The notes: generated from the letters alone by a model not told the origin. A DNA stretch of 64,000 nucleotides from CAZMGV01 sp964621525 [NCBI: uncultured bacterium] (GCA_964621525.1 CAZUMS010000002.1:200827-264826), one strand, 5' to 3'; positions 11,199-19,527 are shown, counted from the first letter of the stretch. Numbers and translations are program-made.

Positions 11199-11227
11199 TC
11201 TTTAGCCGATCCTTAAGAGAGTGCCAA
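11199..11227 (-). promoter_or_regulatory. sigma70-like promoter for the nuoA block
   Basis: On the minus strand, TTGGCA (11222-11227) and TAAAGA (11199-11204) are separated by exactly 17 bp and lie 50 bp upstream of the nuoA start. Both boxes match the consensus at four or more positions. Position and orientation fit the head of the first nuo transcription unit. Confidence 0.5.
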
Positions 11228-11370
11228 CATGAAAAACAGGGAGGGAAATGAGGAATTCAGATGGAGACCCAAATGGCACCGGAAGGAATGGATATTTACC
11301 GGCGGGTATCGTAAAATTGATCGGAATTTCAGTAAACTATACGGCACTTTCGGCCTCGGGGGACTGCGGG

Positions 11371-12948
11371 ATGGCGTCGGAAGGAGTTCAGCGGGACGAC
11401 CGGCAGAGGGCCGGCTTCCGGGTGGCGGCGGGGGCCGGCGCCCTGAGTCTGCTGACCGGGTTGCTGGTCATCGCCGGATGGGCAACCGGAACGACAGTGC
11501 TGAAAAGTATCTCTCCCGGGATGGTGGCGATGAACCCGCTGACGGCCGTGGGTTTCATCTGCACCGGCGGAGCGCTCCTGCTGCGGCTGGCGAGATATCC
11601 CGGAGAGAGTCTTCCAGGCCGCTCTGCCGGGGTTGCCGCCGCCCTGATCGGCTTCCTAAAAATCGCAAGTTTCTGGGGGCTGGACACAGGGATCGATCGC
11701 TGGCTGTTCCGGACGGAACTCGATACCGGCCCCCTGGGAATCCCGAACCGGATGGCGCCGAACACGGCCATCGGATTCCTGCTGGCCGGGCTGGCGCTCT
11801 CGCTCCCGAGAGACCGTTACCGGCTGGCTCAGGCGTTGACGCTCGCAGGGGCAGCCGGCCCCCTTCTGGCGGCCATCGGGTACCTCTACGGTGTCGTCAC
11901 TCTCGCCAGGGTTTCGTATTTTATTCCAATGGCACTCAATACGTCGGCGGCGTTTCTGGCGGTCTGTACCGGAATCTGGGCCCTTGAACCCCGCCGCGGC
12001 CTCTGGGGACGGATCTGTGCGGAGGATGCGGGGGGCTTCCTGCTCCGCAGGCTCCTTCCGGTCGTGCTGGTCATGCCGCTCGCCTTCGGCTGGCTCTCCC
12101 TGAAGGGCAGCGAATCGGGATTTTACGATCCCCGGTACGGAATCGCGCTGGTCGCGCTTGGCTGCATTGCCGTGCTGGTGGCTCTTTTGTTCTGGACGGC
12201 ACGGGCGCTGTCGCGATCCTCGCAGCAGCTTCAGGCCTTGAACGGCGAACTGGCGGAAAAGCTGGACGAACTGGCGCTTGCCAACGGCGATCTTCAGGCG
12301 TTTTCCTACTCGGTTTCGCACGACCTCAAGGCGCCGCTCCGGAGCGTATCCGGTTTCAGCGAGCTGGTGCTCGAATCCGAGGCGCCGCGCCTCAGCGATG
12401 AAGGCAAGGACATGCTCCGGCGCATCACCCGCGCGGCGAAGCGGATGGGCTCCCTGATCGACGGACTGATCGAACTGGCCGGGCTGGCCCGCCGGGAACT
12501 CCAGATGAAAAACGTCTCGCTCTCCGCCACCGCCCTGGAGATCGCCGCCCAGCTCCGGGAGACAGATGCCGGCCGCAAAGTCGATTTCGTCATCGGCGAG
12601 GGTCTCGAAGCCAGGGGCGACGAGCGGATGCTGCACGCGGTCCTTCAGAACCTGATCGGCAATGCCTGGAAGTTTACCTCGAAGAAAGACACCGGGAGGA
12701 TCGAGGTCGGCCGCCTGGAGAAAAACGGACAGGGAGTGTTTTTCGTGAAGGACAACGGTGCGGGTTTCGACATGACCAGGGCGGACAGCCTGTTCAATCC
12801 GTTCCAGCGGCTCCACAGTACGTCCGACTATGAAGGGACCGGAATCGGGCTCGCCACCGTTCGCCGGATTATCGAGCGGCATGGCGGGAAGATCTGGGCC
12901 GACGCGAAGCCCGGCGAAGGCGCGACATTTTTCTTCTGTCTGGGCTGA
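11371..12948 (+). CDS. membrane-bound sensor histidine kinase
   Basis: Two-component sensor, 525 residues from the ATG at 11371. The frame is open further upstream to 11248, but that part has no membrane or domain character. The N-terminal 285 residues hold about eight hydrophobic helices (first near residues 17-37) and no recognisable periplasmic domain, then a short coiled-coil linker. The DHp box FSYSVSHDLKAPLRSVSGF places the phospho-acceptor His at residue 317. The ATPase part shows the N box NLIGNAWKFTSK, the G1 box DNGAGFD and the G2 box GTGIGLATV. The H-box type is that of phytochrome-like kinases. No response regulator is adjacent, so it is an orphan. It is divergent from nuoA, and the shared 220-bp region could couple them. 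Confidence 0.88.
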   Translation: MASEGVQRDDRQRAGFRVAAGAGALSLLTGLLVIAGWATGTTVLKSISPGMVAMNPLTAVGFICTGGALLLRLARYPGESLPGRSAGVAAALIGFLKIASFWGLDTGIDRWLFRTELDTGPLGIPNRMAPNTAIGFLLAGLALSLPRDRYRLAQALTLAGAAGPLLAAIGYLYGVVTLARVSYFIPMALNTSAAFLAVCTGIWALEPRRGLWGRICAEDAGGFLLRRLLPVVLVMPLAFGWLSLKGSESGFYDPRYGIALVALGCIAVLVALLFWTARALSRSSQQLQALNGELAEKLDELALANGDLQAFSYSVSHDLKAPLRSVSGFSELVLESEAPRLSDEGKDMLRRITRAAKRMGSLIDGLIELAGLARRELQMKNVSLSATALEIAAQLRETDAGRKVDFVIGEGLEARGDERMLHAVLQNLIGNAWKFTSKKDTGRIEVGRLEKNGQGVFFVKDNGAGFDMTRADSLFNPFQRLHSTSDYEGTGIGLATVRRIIERHGGKIWADAKPGEGATFFFCLG

Positions 12949-12967
12949 GCCCTGCGGGTTCTCCACG

Positions 12968-12999
12968 AAAAACGGGCCCCCCGGCCGGGGAGCCCGTTT
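12968..12999. terminator. bidirectional terminator
   Basis: Arms AAACGGGC (12970-12977) and GCCCGTTT (12992-12999), extended inside by CCCC/GGGG pairs, with A residues on the left and T residues on the right. It sits between the convergent kinase and lipoprotein genes and can serve both strands. Confidence 0.8.
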
Positions 13000-13023
13000 C
13001 TGCAACCAGTGACCTTGTCCAGG

Positions 13024-13842
13024 TCAGCGGGGGAAACAACGGAAGGTGGCGGCGCTGAGGTCGCCGCTGTCGGGGCCTCCGTCGTCGTCAAAGAGCGAAT
13101 CTACATAGACTTCGGAGTAGTCTTCCACCTCTTCATCCTCGTCGATGAAATCGAGGGAAGAATCGCCCGTCAGGCTTTCCATCGTCACCGTGTCGCCGTC
13201 CACGATCAGGGTCGCCGTGGCCTCGACCAGGTTGCCGCAGGTGGTTGCCTTGCAGATCGACTGCGGGTCGCCGAAGGTGCCGGTCATCGTACCCTGCACG
13301 TCGTCGTCGCTGCTGAAGAACACGCCGAACAGGTTTCCGTCCGCATCCGCCATGACGACGGCGGGCACTTCGTATTCGTCCTCATGAATGAAACTGAAAT
13401 AGCCGCAACCGACGGCCACGGTGCCGGCGACGCCGGTCGAGGCGCCGATGAAGCCCACAAGGCCGCCGTCGGACGTCAGTTCGAGGCTGAGCGATCCGTC
13501 TTCCTGGAGCGTGCCGGTGGCGGTCACTTCGCCGTCGGTGAAGGTGATCGTCTCACCTTCCGCCGAGCCTTCGACATCGATCGTGTCGCTGCCGTCGGGA
13601 ACACTCGAGGTTTCCTCGGTCATCGAGAATACCTCCAGCGTTCCGTAGACCGATCCGTCCTCGGCCACCACGATATCGGCGAACAGGAAACCGTGATCCT
13701 CGTCCGCATCGTTCTCGTAGATGCCCGTGCCGGAGTAGTTGCCTTCGTCGATGAGAAGGGCGGTATCTGAGCCGCAGCCGGTGGACATGAACAACGTGGT
13801 CATTGCGCCGAGCGCGAGCCCGGTCTCTTTCAGGAATTTCAT
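13024..13842 (-). CDS. acidic lipoprotein of unknown function, paralogue of 16422-17258
   Basis: 272 residues from the ATG at 13842, which is preceded by GAGAGAGA; the frame stays open upstream but without a signal sequence. The N terminus is a lipoprotein signal with Cys23 in FMSTGCGSD. The mature part is strongly acidic and beta-rich, with repeated phrases of the type EDGSVYGTLEVF, DGEVTATGTLQEDGSLSL and DDDVQGTMTGTFGD. It has five Cys besides the lipid-attached one. The segment from CGYFSF to GTFGD matches, in order and spacing, CGLFYM to GTFDD of the lipoprotein at 16422-17258, so the two are paralogues. I do not recognise the family. Likely surface- or periplasm-anchored; acidic residues could bind Ca2+, but no canonical EF-hand or repeat-in-toxin motif is present. 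Confidence 0.75.
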   Translation of the reverse strand: MKFLKETGLALGAMTTLFMSTGCGSDTALLIDEGNYSGTGIYENDADEDHGFLFADIVVAEDGSVYGTLEVFSMTEETSSVPDGSDTIDVEGSAEGETITFTDGEVTATGTLQEDGSLSLELTSDGGLVGFIGASTGVAGTVAVGCGYFSFIHEDEYEVPAVVMADADGNLFGVFFSSDDDVQGTMTGTFGDPQSICKATTCGNLVEATATLIVDGDTVTMESLTGDSSLDFIDEDEEVEDYSEVYVDSLFDDDGGPDSGDLSAATFRCFPR

Positions 13843-13947
13843 CTTGATATTCTCTCTCTCCCCGTCCGGTCGTCCGGACTGAGCCCAGCGTCGCCGGTTC
13901 CCTGAGGCCGGGTCAATCAACCCTAAAATTATGCCCGGCACGAAATG

Positions 13948-13975
13948 AAACGGGCCCCGGCGAAGGGGCCCGTTT
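13948..13975 (-). terminator. intrinsic terminator after the duplicated lipoprotein gene
   Basis: Perfect 11-bp inverted repeat, AAACGGGCCCC (13948-13958) and GGGGCCCGTTT (13965-13975), with a 6-nt loop, 31 bp beyond the stop of the gene ending at 14006. On the minus strand it is followed by CATTTCG. Confidence 0.8.
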
Positions 13976-14005
13976 CCGGAGCGGACGTTGATGCGGGAAG
14001 TCCGG

Positions 14006-15529
14006 TCAGTCGAAGTTTGCCGGATCGAACTGGATCGCAGCATTCAGCGCGTCCAGCCAGCCGTCGTCCTGGGATCCGACCGGAGCAGCATTGTACCAGT
14101 CGAAACCGATGAAAACGATGGCGCCATATCCATAGGGAATGGCGACCACGGCGGCATAGCCTTCGTCGTCCCAGTACATGACGAGGGAATCTCCGTCCAG
14201 GTCATCCGGGTCGATGGCGTCGGTGGCGTCGGCGGCCGGAATTTCGCCGGCAAGGCCGTCAAAGGACGTGCCGATGGCATCTTCCCCGATCTCGATCGGT
14301 CCCTCTACCTCTTCATCACAATCGATTTCGTCCTCGATCAGGTCCTGGATCAGGTCCAGCGTGCCCTCGCTGCAGCTGTGCACGATCAGGGTTCCACCAT
14401 CGTTGTAAACGAAATCGTACAACAGATCCCAGCTATCATCGTCCAGGTAATCGGCGATGTTTTCATCTTCGTTTTCCGGAACGATCACCACGCGGGCGCC
14501 GCTGTCGAAGAGGGCCAGGCCGGTCGCGTCCTCATAGGGTTCCGTCCACGGGGCCACATGGTATCCCTGGCCGGTCAGCGTGTGGTAGAGATTGCTCCCT
14601 TCAGCGCCTTCATGTTCATCGTCGGCGATGTTCGAGAAGTTTACATCGACGAAATAGCTGTTCAGGAACAGGGCCACGGTCTCCATGCCTTCAGGCGGCG
14701 TGACACCGCGGTATTCAAGTGCGAGGCCGAGCACTTCGAGCCAGCCTTCGTCCTGCTCGCCCGCCGGGGCGGCGTCAGACCAGTTATAGGCCAGGAACAC
14801 GATGGCGCCGTTGCCATGCGGGAAGATCACCACATGGGCGCTTTCCTCCGTCCCATAAACCACGGCAGCCTCGGCAGGAAGCGACGACCGGAGCAGGGGG
14901 TAAGTGCCATTGTTGCTCGGCAGCGAATCTGGGCCGCCGTCGAAGATAGTATCCACAGGGGTCACCTGCCGCTGGGCAACGGGCTGACCATCTTCGTCAT
15001 CGGTTTCGGGTGAGTTTGAAACCGAGGTCCCCAGCAACCGGTTGATCAGTGCTGGGGTTGCCGTGATTACCGCTTCATCCTCCTCCATCGGTCCATCTGG
15101 TGAGGTGCCGTTAATGACGATCAGGCCGCCCGCCTGGACGTATGTGGCCAGCAGGCCGGCCGCTTCGTCCGACAGGTCTTCCGCAAGCGAGCCGTCTTCC
15201 TGTTCGGGAATAACGATCGCCCCTTTGCCGGCGAGGAACTCGTCGATATCACCGGCGTCGATGCTGGTGAACGGCAGCGGATTGTACCCGGCGTAGGCGA
15301 GCGTCACGAACAGGTTGGAGCCTTCGTCGCCATACGCCCAGTCAGAATCAGCATCTTCATCACAGCCGTCGTTGAAGCAGGCGCCGACATAGTCTCCGTT
15401 CAGGAACAGGCCGACATCGGGGCCGAGCGCGCCGAGCGGCGGCCGGTCGCCGTCGCAGCCGGCAACGGTGAGCGCTAACGCTCCGCCGAGGAACAGGGTT
15501 TGTGACAGTTTCCGAAACAGTGGGTTCAT
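14006..15529 (-). CDS. acidic lipoprotein with two tandem homologous halves
   Basis: 507 residues, unknown function. A clear lipoprotein signal ends in LTVAGC (Cys25). The mature protein is two copies of one domain. Copy 1 (about 38-273) has LFLNGDYV, EGSNLFVTLAYAGY, AIVIPEQEDGSLAEDL, GGLIVING and VVIFPHGNGAIVFLAYNW. Copy 2 (about 284-500) has LFLNSYFV, EGSNLYHTLTGQGY, VVIVPENEDENIADYL, GGTLIVHS and VVAIPYGYGAIVFIGFDW. Alternating beta and alpha segments with a glycine-rich GGLIVIN-type turn suggest a Rossmann-like or glutamine-amidotransferase-like fold. No catalytic Cys is conserved in both copies at the expected turn: copy 2 has HSC, copy 1 has NGT. The start is the ATG at 15529 with upstream GGGAGAGA. 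It neighbours two other acidic lipoproteins. Confidence 0.78.
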   Translation of the reverse strand: MNPLFRKLSQTLFLGGALALTVAGCDGDRPPLGALGPDVGLFLNGDYVGACFNDGCDEDADSDWAYGDEGSNLFVTLAYAGYNPLPFTSIDAGDIDEFLAGKGAIVIPEQEDGSLAEDLSDEAAGLLATYVQAGGLIVINGTSPDGPMEEDEAVITATPALINRLLGTSVSNSPETDDEDGQPVAQRQVTPVDTIFDGGPDSLPSNNGTYPLLRSSLPAEAAVVYGTEESAHVVIFPHGNGAIVFLAYNWSDAAPAGEQDEGWLEVLGLALEYRGVTPPEGMETVALFLNSYFVDVNFSNIADDEHEGAEGSNLYHTLTGQGYHVAPWTEPYEDATGLALFDSGARVVIVPENEDENIADYLDDDSWDLLYDFVYNDGGTLIVHSCSEGTLDLIQDLIEDEIDCDEEVEGPIEIGEDAIGTSFDGLAGEIPAADATDAIDPDDLDGDSLVMYWDDEGYAAVVAIPYGYGAIVFIGFDWYNAAPVGSQDDGWLDALNAAIQFDPANFD

Positions 15530-15745
15530 GATGACGTTCTCTCCCGTAAAATCGGCGCGCGCGCCTGTTTGTCACATTTTAGTATCACAATGATGCAATA
15601 CTGGCGATATTCGGAGAACGATTTTCACCTACCCCCTTTCGTCTATATTTCCCTATCCCCCTGAATTCGACTCTCTCCCCCCGTGTGTTAGGCTCCCCGC
15701 GCCGCCGGAATTCCTGCGCGGCAGGAAAAGGACACAAAGGAATCC

Positions 15746-16246
15746 ATGAAAGCCCTCTTCGAGACCACGCTCGGCAACTTCACGATCACGCTGTTCGACG
15801 ACAAGGCCCCGAAAACAGTAGCGAATTTTGTCGGCCTGGCCGAAGGCACGCAGGAATGGACCGCCCCGAACGGCCAGAAGCAGAAAAAGCCGTTCTACGA
15901 CGGCCTCGTTTTCCACCGGGTGATCGACGGCTTCATGATCCAGGGCGGCTGCCCGGAGGGCTCGGGCCGCGGCGGCCCCGGCTACCGGTTCGCCGACGAG
16001 TTCGCCCCCGGCTTAAAGCACACGAAGCCCGGCACGCTCTCCATGGCGAACGCCGGCCCGAACACGAACGGCTCGCAGTTCTTCATCACCGTCGCCCCGA
16101 CCCCGTGGCTGGACGGCAAGCACGCCATCTTCGGCGAAGTGACCGACGGCCTCGACGTGGTCCTCAAGATCGGCAAGACCCCGGTGGGCCCCGGCGACCG
16201 CCCCAAGACCGCCGTCGTCATCAACAAGGTGACGATCCAGCGGTAA
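15746..16246 (+). CDS. cyclophilin-type peptidyl-prolyl cis-trans isomerase
   Basis: Single-domain cyclophilin, 166 residues, no signal peptide, so cytoplasmic. It catalyses cis-trans isomerisation of prolyl peptide bonds. Catalytic-site motifs are visible: VFHRVIDGFMIQGG (catalytic Arg in FHRV), ANAGPNTNGSQFFIT (Gln and Phe of the binding pocket) and WLDGKHAIFGEV (Trp/His). Start ATG at 15746 with AAAGGA upstream. Its own terminator follows 30 bp downstream, so it is a single-gene unit between the lipoprotein genes. Confidence 0.95.
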   Translation: MKALFETTLGNFTITLFDDKAPKTVANFVGLAEGTQEWTAPNGQKQKKPFYDGLVFHRVIDGFMIQGGCPEGSGRGGPGYRFADEFAPGLKHTKPGTLSMANAGPNTNGSQFFITVAPTPWLDGKHAIFGEVTDGLDVVLKIGKTPVGPGDRPKTAVVINKVTIQR

Positions 16247-16276
16247 ACTCCGCGTTAAGCAGATTCGGATCGAGAC

Positions 16277-16309
16277 CGGGCCGCTCCACAATCAAGGAGC
16301 GGCCCGTTT
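16277..16309 (+). terminator. intrinsic terminator after the cyclophilin gene
   Basis: Perfect 11-bp stem CGGGCCGCTCC (16277-16287) with its complement (16296-16306), 8-nt loop, then TTTCGT. Confidence 0.88.
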
Positions 16310-16328
16310 CGTATCTTCTGCCGAAGGT

Positions 16329-16357
16329 TTGCACGTACGCGTTTTACGCGGTTAATC
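16329..16357 (+). promoter_or_regulatory. possible promoter with internal palindrome for the 16422 lipoprotein
   Basis: TTGCAC (16329-16334) and TTAATC (16352-16357) with a 17-bp spacer. The spacer contains the short inverted repeat CGCGT-TTT-ACGCG (16338-16350). The -10 box is poor, so this is tentative; it lies directly after the cyclophilin terminator, where a promoter is expected. Confidence 0.3.
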
Positions 16358-16421
16358 TGGTTCAGATTCGAAAAGCAGCTCCATTACTGACGGAGCCGGG
16401 ACGCAAAGGGGAAAGTTCACC

Positions 16422-17258
16422 ATGATTTCAAAGACCGTGAAACACACCGGGCTCGCCATCGCCGCTCTTGCGATGAGCGGTATTTCCGCCTGCAGCAGCA
16501 ACTCCGCAACGGAGGATGCGCAAGCCCTGCCGGGAGACTACGTCGCCGGCGTGGTGTTCAGCATCCCTTTTCTTGATGCATCGGCGAAAAGTCTATGCTG
16601 CGCTTCTGACCGTTTCGGAATTCTGGAAGTGACCCTCTCCGAAGATGGTGAAATCGACGGAACATTTACTGACTATGTTGATTATATTCCGGAGGCCCTG
16701 CCGGATGACGAAGATTACATCGACAATGTTCTGGATGTGACCGGAACCGTTGATGGCACCGAGTTCACCCTGGACGTGGAAGATCTGGGCGATGACTACC
16801 CCGATGTCAGCTTCGAGGGCACGATCACGCCGGACGGCATCCTCACTGCCGAACTCTTTGGCGACTCGGATGCCATCGGCCACGCAGGCGGCGTCGTTGT
16901 CGAGGACGACGACGAGCTTCAGGTCGCCTGCGGCCTTTTCTACATGAACGACGGTTCGGATATGAACGCCGGGGGGTTCAGCGTGGTGCTCGCCCGTAAT
17001 GACGATATCTTTGGCGTTCTGTATGATAACTCCGAAGAAGAGGCTGCATTCCTCCAGGGAACCTTCGACGATGGCAGTAACACCATCGATGCAGCCGTGA
17101 GCGGCGAATTCGACGGCATCGAGATCGAAGACTCTGAGATCACCACTGGGTTCATTTCGACCGACGGACCGGACTATCTGGATTACAACGTCGGTTTTAC
17201 CCCGGACTTCAACGGCCTCATGTATGGAGATACTGAGGAATGCTACGATTGGGACTGA
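16422..17258 (+). CDS. acidic lipoprotein of unknown function, paralogue of 13024-13842
   Basis: 278 residues. The signal peptide ends in a good lipobox, ISAC with Cys24. The mature chain is highly acidic, with repeated beta-strand phrases (EDGEIDGTFTDY, VDGTEFTLDVEDL, VSFEGTITPDGILTAEL). The stretch CGLFYMND, then FSVVLARNDDIFGVLYDN, then LQGTFDDGSN corresponds to the same ordered elements in the lipoprotein at 13024-13842, although the rest has diverged. There is a CC pair at about residues 59-60. Function unknown. It sits in its own transcription unit between two similar terminators. Confidence 0.75.
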   Translation: MISKTVKHTGLAIAALAMSGISACSSNSATEDAQALPGDYVAGVVFSIPFLDASAKSLCCASDRFGILEVTLSEDGEIDGTFTDYVDYIPEALPDDEDYIDNVLDVTGTVDGTEFTLDVEDLGDDYPDVSFEGTITPDGILTAELFGDSDAIGHAGGVVVEDDDELQVACGLFYMNDGSDMNAGGFSVVLARNDDIFGVLYDNSEEEAAFLQGTFDDGSNTIDAAVSGEFDGIEIEDSEITTGFISTDGPDYLDYNVGFTPDFNGLMYGDTEECYDWD

Positions 17259-17289
17259 CCTCAGCCGTCAGCTGATCTGACCAAATGAC

Positions 17290-17327
17290 CGGGCCGCTTC
17301 TCTAGAAGGAAGCGGCCCGTTTCGTTT
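17290..17327 (+). terminator. intrinsic terminator after the 16422 lipoprotein
   Basis: Perfect 11-bp stem CGGGCCGCTTC (17290-17300) with its complement (17309-17319), 8-nt loop, then TTTCGTTT. The stem closely resembles the terminator at 16277. Confidence 0.88.
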
Positions 17328-17517
17328 GCACAGGATGCCTTGCAGTTACGTCTTTGACGGCGGCCTCAATAGCAAGCGGCGTTACGCACATGCCCCGTGA
17401 ACGGTTACGACCGTGAAGCCGGAGCCGGAACTCCATGAAAGAGTGTTATGATGAGCGGTACGGGCGCCGTCGAAGATGTCTTGCAGGAAGGCCTGCCGGC
17501 GGTCGCAGAGGTGACTT

Positions 17518-17865
17518 ATGTATGACAAGGCCCCACTTATCATTGCCATGGCCGAGCAGTGCCGTGAAATGATCCGGTTGTGGGACAACCCCGGCCTCGA
17601 CCAGCCCGCAGCGCTCCAGTCGGGGCACCTGAACTGGATGTGCAACCGGATCATCCAGAATGCCAACGACTGGCCGCCGACCCGGCTTCACCGCTGGATC
17701 GGATTCGTTCAGGGCGCGATGATCGCCAACAGGATGATCGGCATCGAAGGCGCGAAGGCCATGTTCGACAAGGCCAAAAACGCATACGGCGAAGCCGCCG
17801 AGGATGTGGTGGACCACCTGAACCCGGATAATTTTTTCGAACTGGAGATCGGCGGGCAGGGCTAA
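17518..17865 (+). CDS. small conserved-looking protein of unknown function
   Basis: 115 residues, start ATG at 17518 with GAGGTGAC upstream. No signal peptide or membrane helix. The sequence is predicted mostly helical, with two Trp-centred motifs (LNWMCNRIIQNANDWPPTRLHRW) that give it a compact, coding-like composition rather than shadow-frame bias. The C terminus is acidic and hydrophobic (DNFFELEIGG). I do not recognise the family. It stands alone, about 260 bp from genes on either side. Confidence 0.55.
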   Translation: MYDKAPLIIAMAEQCREMIRLWDNPGLDQPAALQSGHLNWMCNRIIQNANDWPPTRLHRWIGFVQGAMIANRMIGIEGAKAMFDKAKNAYGEAAEDVVDHLNPDNFFELEIGGQG

Positions 17866-18011
17866 TCCGGTGCCGCCGCAGGAGCAACTGCCGGGGAAGA
17901 GCTCCCTTTCGCGGGCAGGGTACTATACGAAAGAATTCACCGACATTGGCCTGGCGGGTAATTTCTCGGCCGCGGCTTCAATGGAGGCATTGGGCCATGC
18001 AGGGAACTGAT

Positions 18012-18047
18012 TCAACTGGGGCTGACTCCGGCATCAGTTGATATGAT
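18012..18047 (+). promoter_or_regulatory. inverted repeat abutting a -10-like box upstream of the cyclase gene
   Basis: Arms TCAACTG (18012-18018) and CAGTTGA (18035-18041) flank a 16-nt centre and are followed immediately by TATGAT (18042-18047), a good -10 sequence, about 90 bp before the cyclase start. No matching -35 is seen at the right distance, which would fit an activator-dependent promoter. Tentative. Confidence 0.3.
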
Positions 18048-18134
18048 AAAGGATGGCCCCCCACGAAAGGGTCAGACCGGTCTGCATCTTGGATTTCCTC
18101 CAGTCCGCCGGAACGGATAGCCTTGGGGGAATCC

Positions 18135-19505
18135 ATGGACGGGACTTCCAATCCTGCCGTCGGCACCCGGCGTGCATCTTTTCTGAGTGGCAACCCGCTC
18201 GACTGGAGCCATGCGGACCGCTGCTGGACGCTGTCGCTCGTGCTCGCCCTGTGGTGGGCTTTCGGGCGCTTCGTACTGGTCGCCCGGGTCCCGGCGCTTC
18301 GCACCGGCCTTTCGCCGGCCGATCTCGAGACGATCGGACTGGCAAAATTCTGGACCGGCGCCTTTACGATCATGTGGCTGGCTCTGGCGGCAGGAGCGCT
18401 GCTCGGCCGCCGCTGGAAGCCGGACAGCGCGATCTGGCCTCATCTCCTCTGCCAGATATGGGCCTTCAGCTTCGCCGTGCACTGTTACGCCTTCGGCCCC
18501 ACGACGAGCATGATGCTCGGCTTTGTCGTGACGACCGGGGCTATCGGCGGCGTCCTGCTCACCGGATGGAAACCGACCGCGCTGGGCTTCACGACGTTCC
18601 TCATCATCGGACTGGGGCTCGAACTGGCCGCCTGGAACGGCGAGATCCCGTACGCTCCGTTCTTCCGGATCGTCGCCATGCCCGAAGGGAAACTCCTCGG
18701 CTCCTGGCTGATCGTGAGCTGGTCCCTGTCGATCACCATGACCGTGCTGAGCATGGAGATGTTCGGCTACATCTTCAGCCGCTGGAGGGACCGGGAGAGC
18801 CAGCTGGCCGAGGCCCACGTCCTGCTTGGCGCCTCGAACACACGGCTCCAGGAGGCGACCTCGCTGATCCGCCGCTATGTTCCGGCCCAGCTCGCCGACG
18901 GAATCCTGTCCGGCCAGTTCACCCGCGAGGGGAAGTGGGAACGCCGCAAGCTCACGCTGTTCTTCTCCGATATCCGCGGGTTCACCGACGCCAGCGACGA
19001 GCTGGAGGCCGAGGACCTCTCCCGGGTCCTGAACGAATACCTGACCGAGATGTCCGCCATCGCCGACCGTCACGGGGGCACGATCGACAAGTTCGTGGGC
19101 GACGCGATCATGATCTTCTTCGGCGCGCCGGTCGCCACCGACGACCATGACCACGCGCTCCGGGCGATCCGCATGGCGGTCGAGATGCAGGCGCGGATGA
19201 CCGAACTGGCGGAGAAGTGGCTGAACGAGGGGATCGAGAACCCGTTCCAGATCCGCATCGGCATCAACACGGGCGTCGCCACCATCGGCAACTTCGGTTC
19301 CGACGGCCGGATGGACTACACCGCCATCGGCAAGCAGGTGAACCTCGCCGCGCGCCTCCAGTCCCATTGCACGCCGGGGAAGATCCTCGTGAGCCACGCC
19401 ACCTGGGCGCTCGTGAAGGACGAGATCCCCTGCCGCCCCATGGGCGAAATTACTGTCAAGGGAATCCACCACCCGGTGAAAACCTACGAGGTGGGGCAGG
19501 GCTAG
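18135..19505 (+). CDS. membrane-anchored class III adenylate cyclase
   Basis: Makes cAMP from ATP. 456 residues from the ATG at 18135, which has GGGGGA five bases upstream; a TTG at 18123 is less likely. The N-terminal half has about six membrane helices without a recognisable sensor domain, then a linker with RRYVPAQLADGIL. The catalytic domain (about 265-455) shows both metal-binding Asp motifs, FFSDIRGFTD and KFVGDAIMIFFGAP, plus GINTGVATIGNFGS and YTAIGKQVNLAARLQ with the transition-state Asn and Arg. All catalytic residues appear present. A second cyclase (28938-30608) in the window has FHA and GAF sensors instead. Confidence 0.92.
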   Translation: MDGTSNPAVGTRRASFLSGNPLDWSHADRCWTLSLVLALWWAFGRFVLVARVPALRTGLSPADLETIGLAKFWTGAFTIMWLALAAGALLGRRWKPDSAIWPHLLCQIWAFSFAVHCYAFGPTTSMMLGFVVTTGAIGGVLLTGWKPTALGFTTFLIIGLGLELAAWNGEIPYAPFFRIVAMPEGKLLGSWLIVSWSLSITMTVLSMEMFGYIFSRWRDRESQLAEAHVLLGASNTRLQEATSLIRRYVPAQLADGILSGQFTREGKWERRKLTLFFSDIRGFTDASDELEAEDLSRVLNEYLTEMSAIADRHGGTIDKFVGDAIMIFFGAPVATDDHDHALRAIRMAVEMQARMTELAEKWLNEGIENPFQIRIGINTGVATIGNFGSDGRMDYTAIGKQVNLAARLQSHCTPGKILVSHATWALVKDEIPCRPMGEITVKGIHHPVKTYEVGQG

Positions 19506-19527
19506 CGGTTAAAACGCCGCTGTTTTT
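19504..19527 (+). terminator. possible terminator after the cyclase gene
   Basis: Short stem AGCGG/CCGCT (19504-19508 and 19517-19521) followed by GTTTTT. Only five pairs, overlapping the stop codon region, so weak. Confidence 0.35.

Noticed and set aside
17448-17525. 25-codon ORF overlapping the start of the 17518 gene
   Set aside because: Could be a leader peptide, but no attenuator structure or codon run supports it.
18135-19505. Lys after the YTAIG motif in the membrane cyclase as a specificity change
   Set aside because: That position varies in the family; the metal Asp, Asn and Arg are all present, so no loss of function can be claimed.
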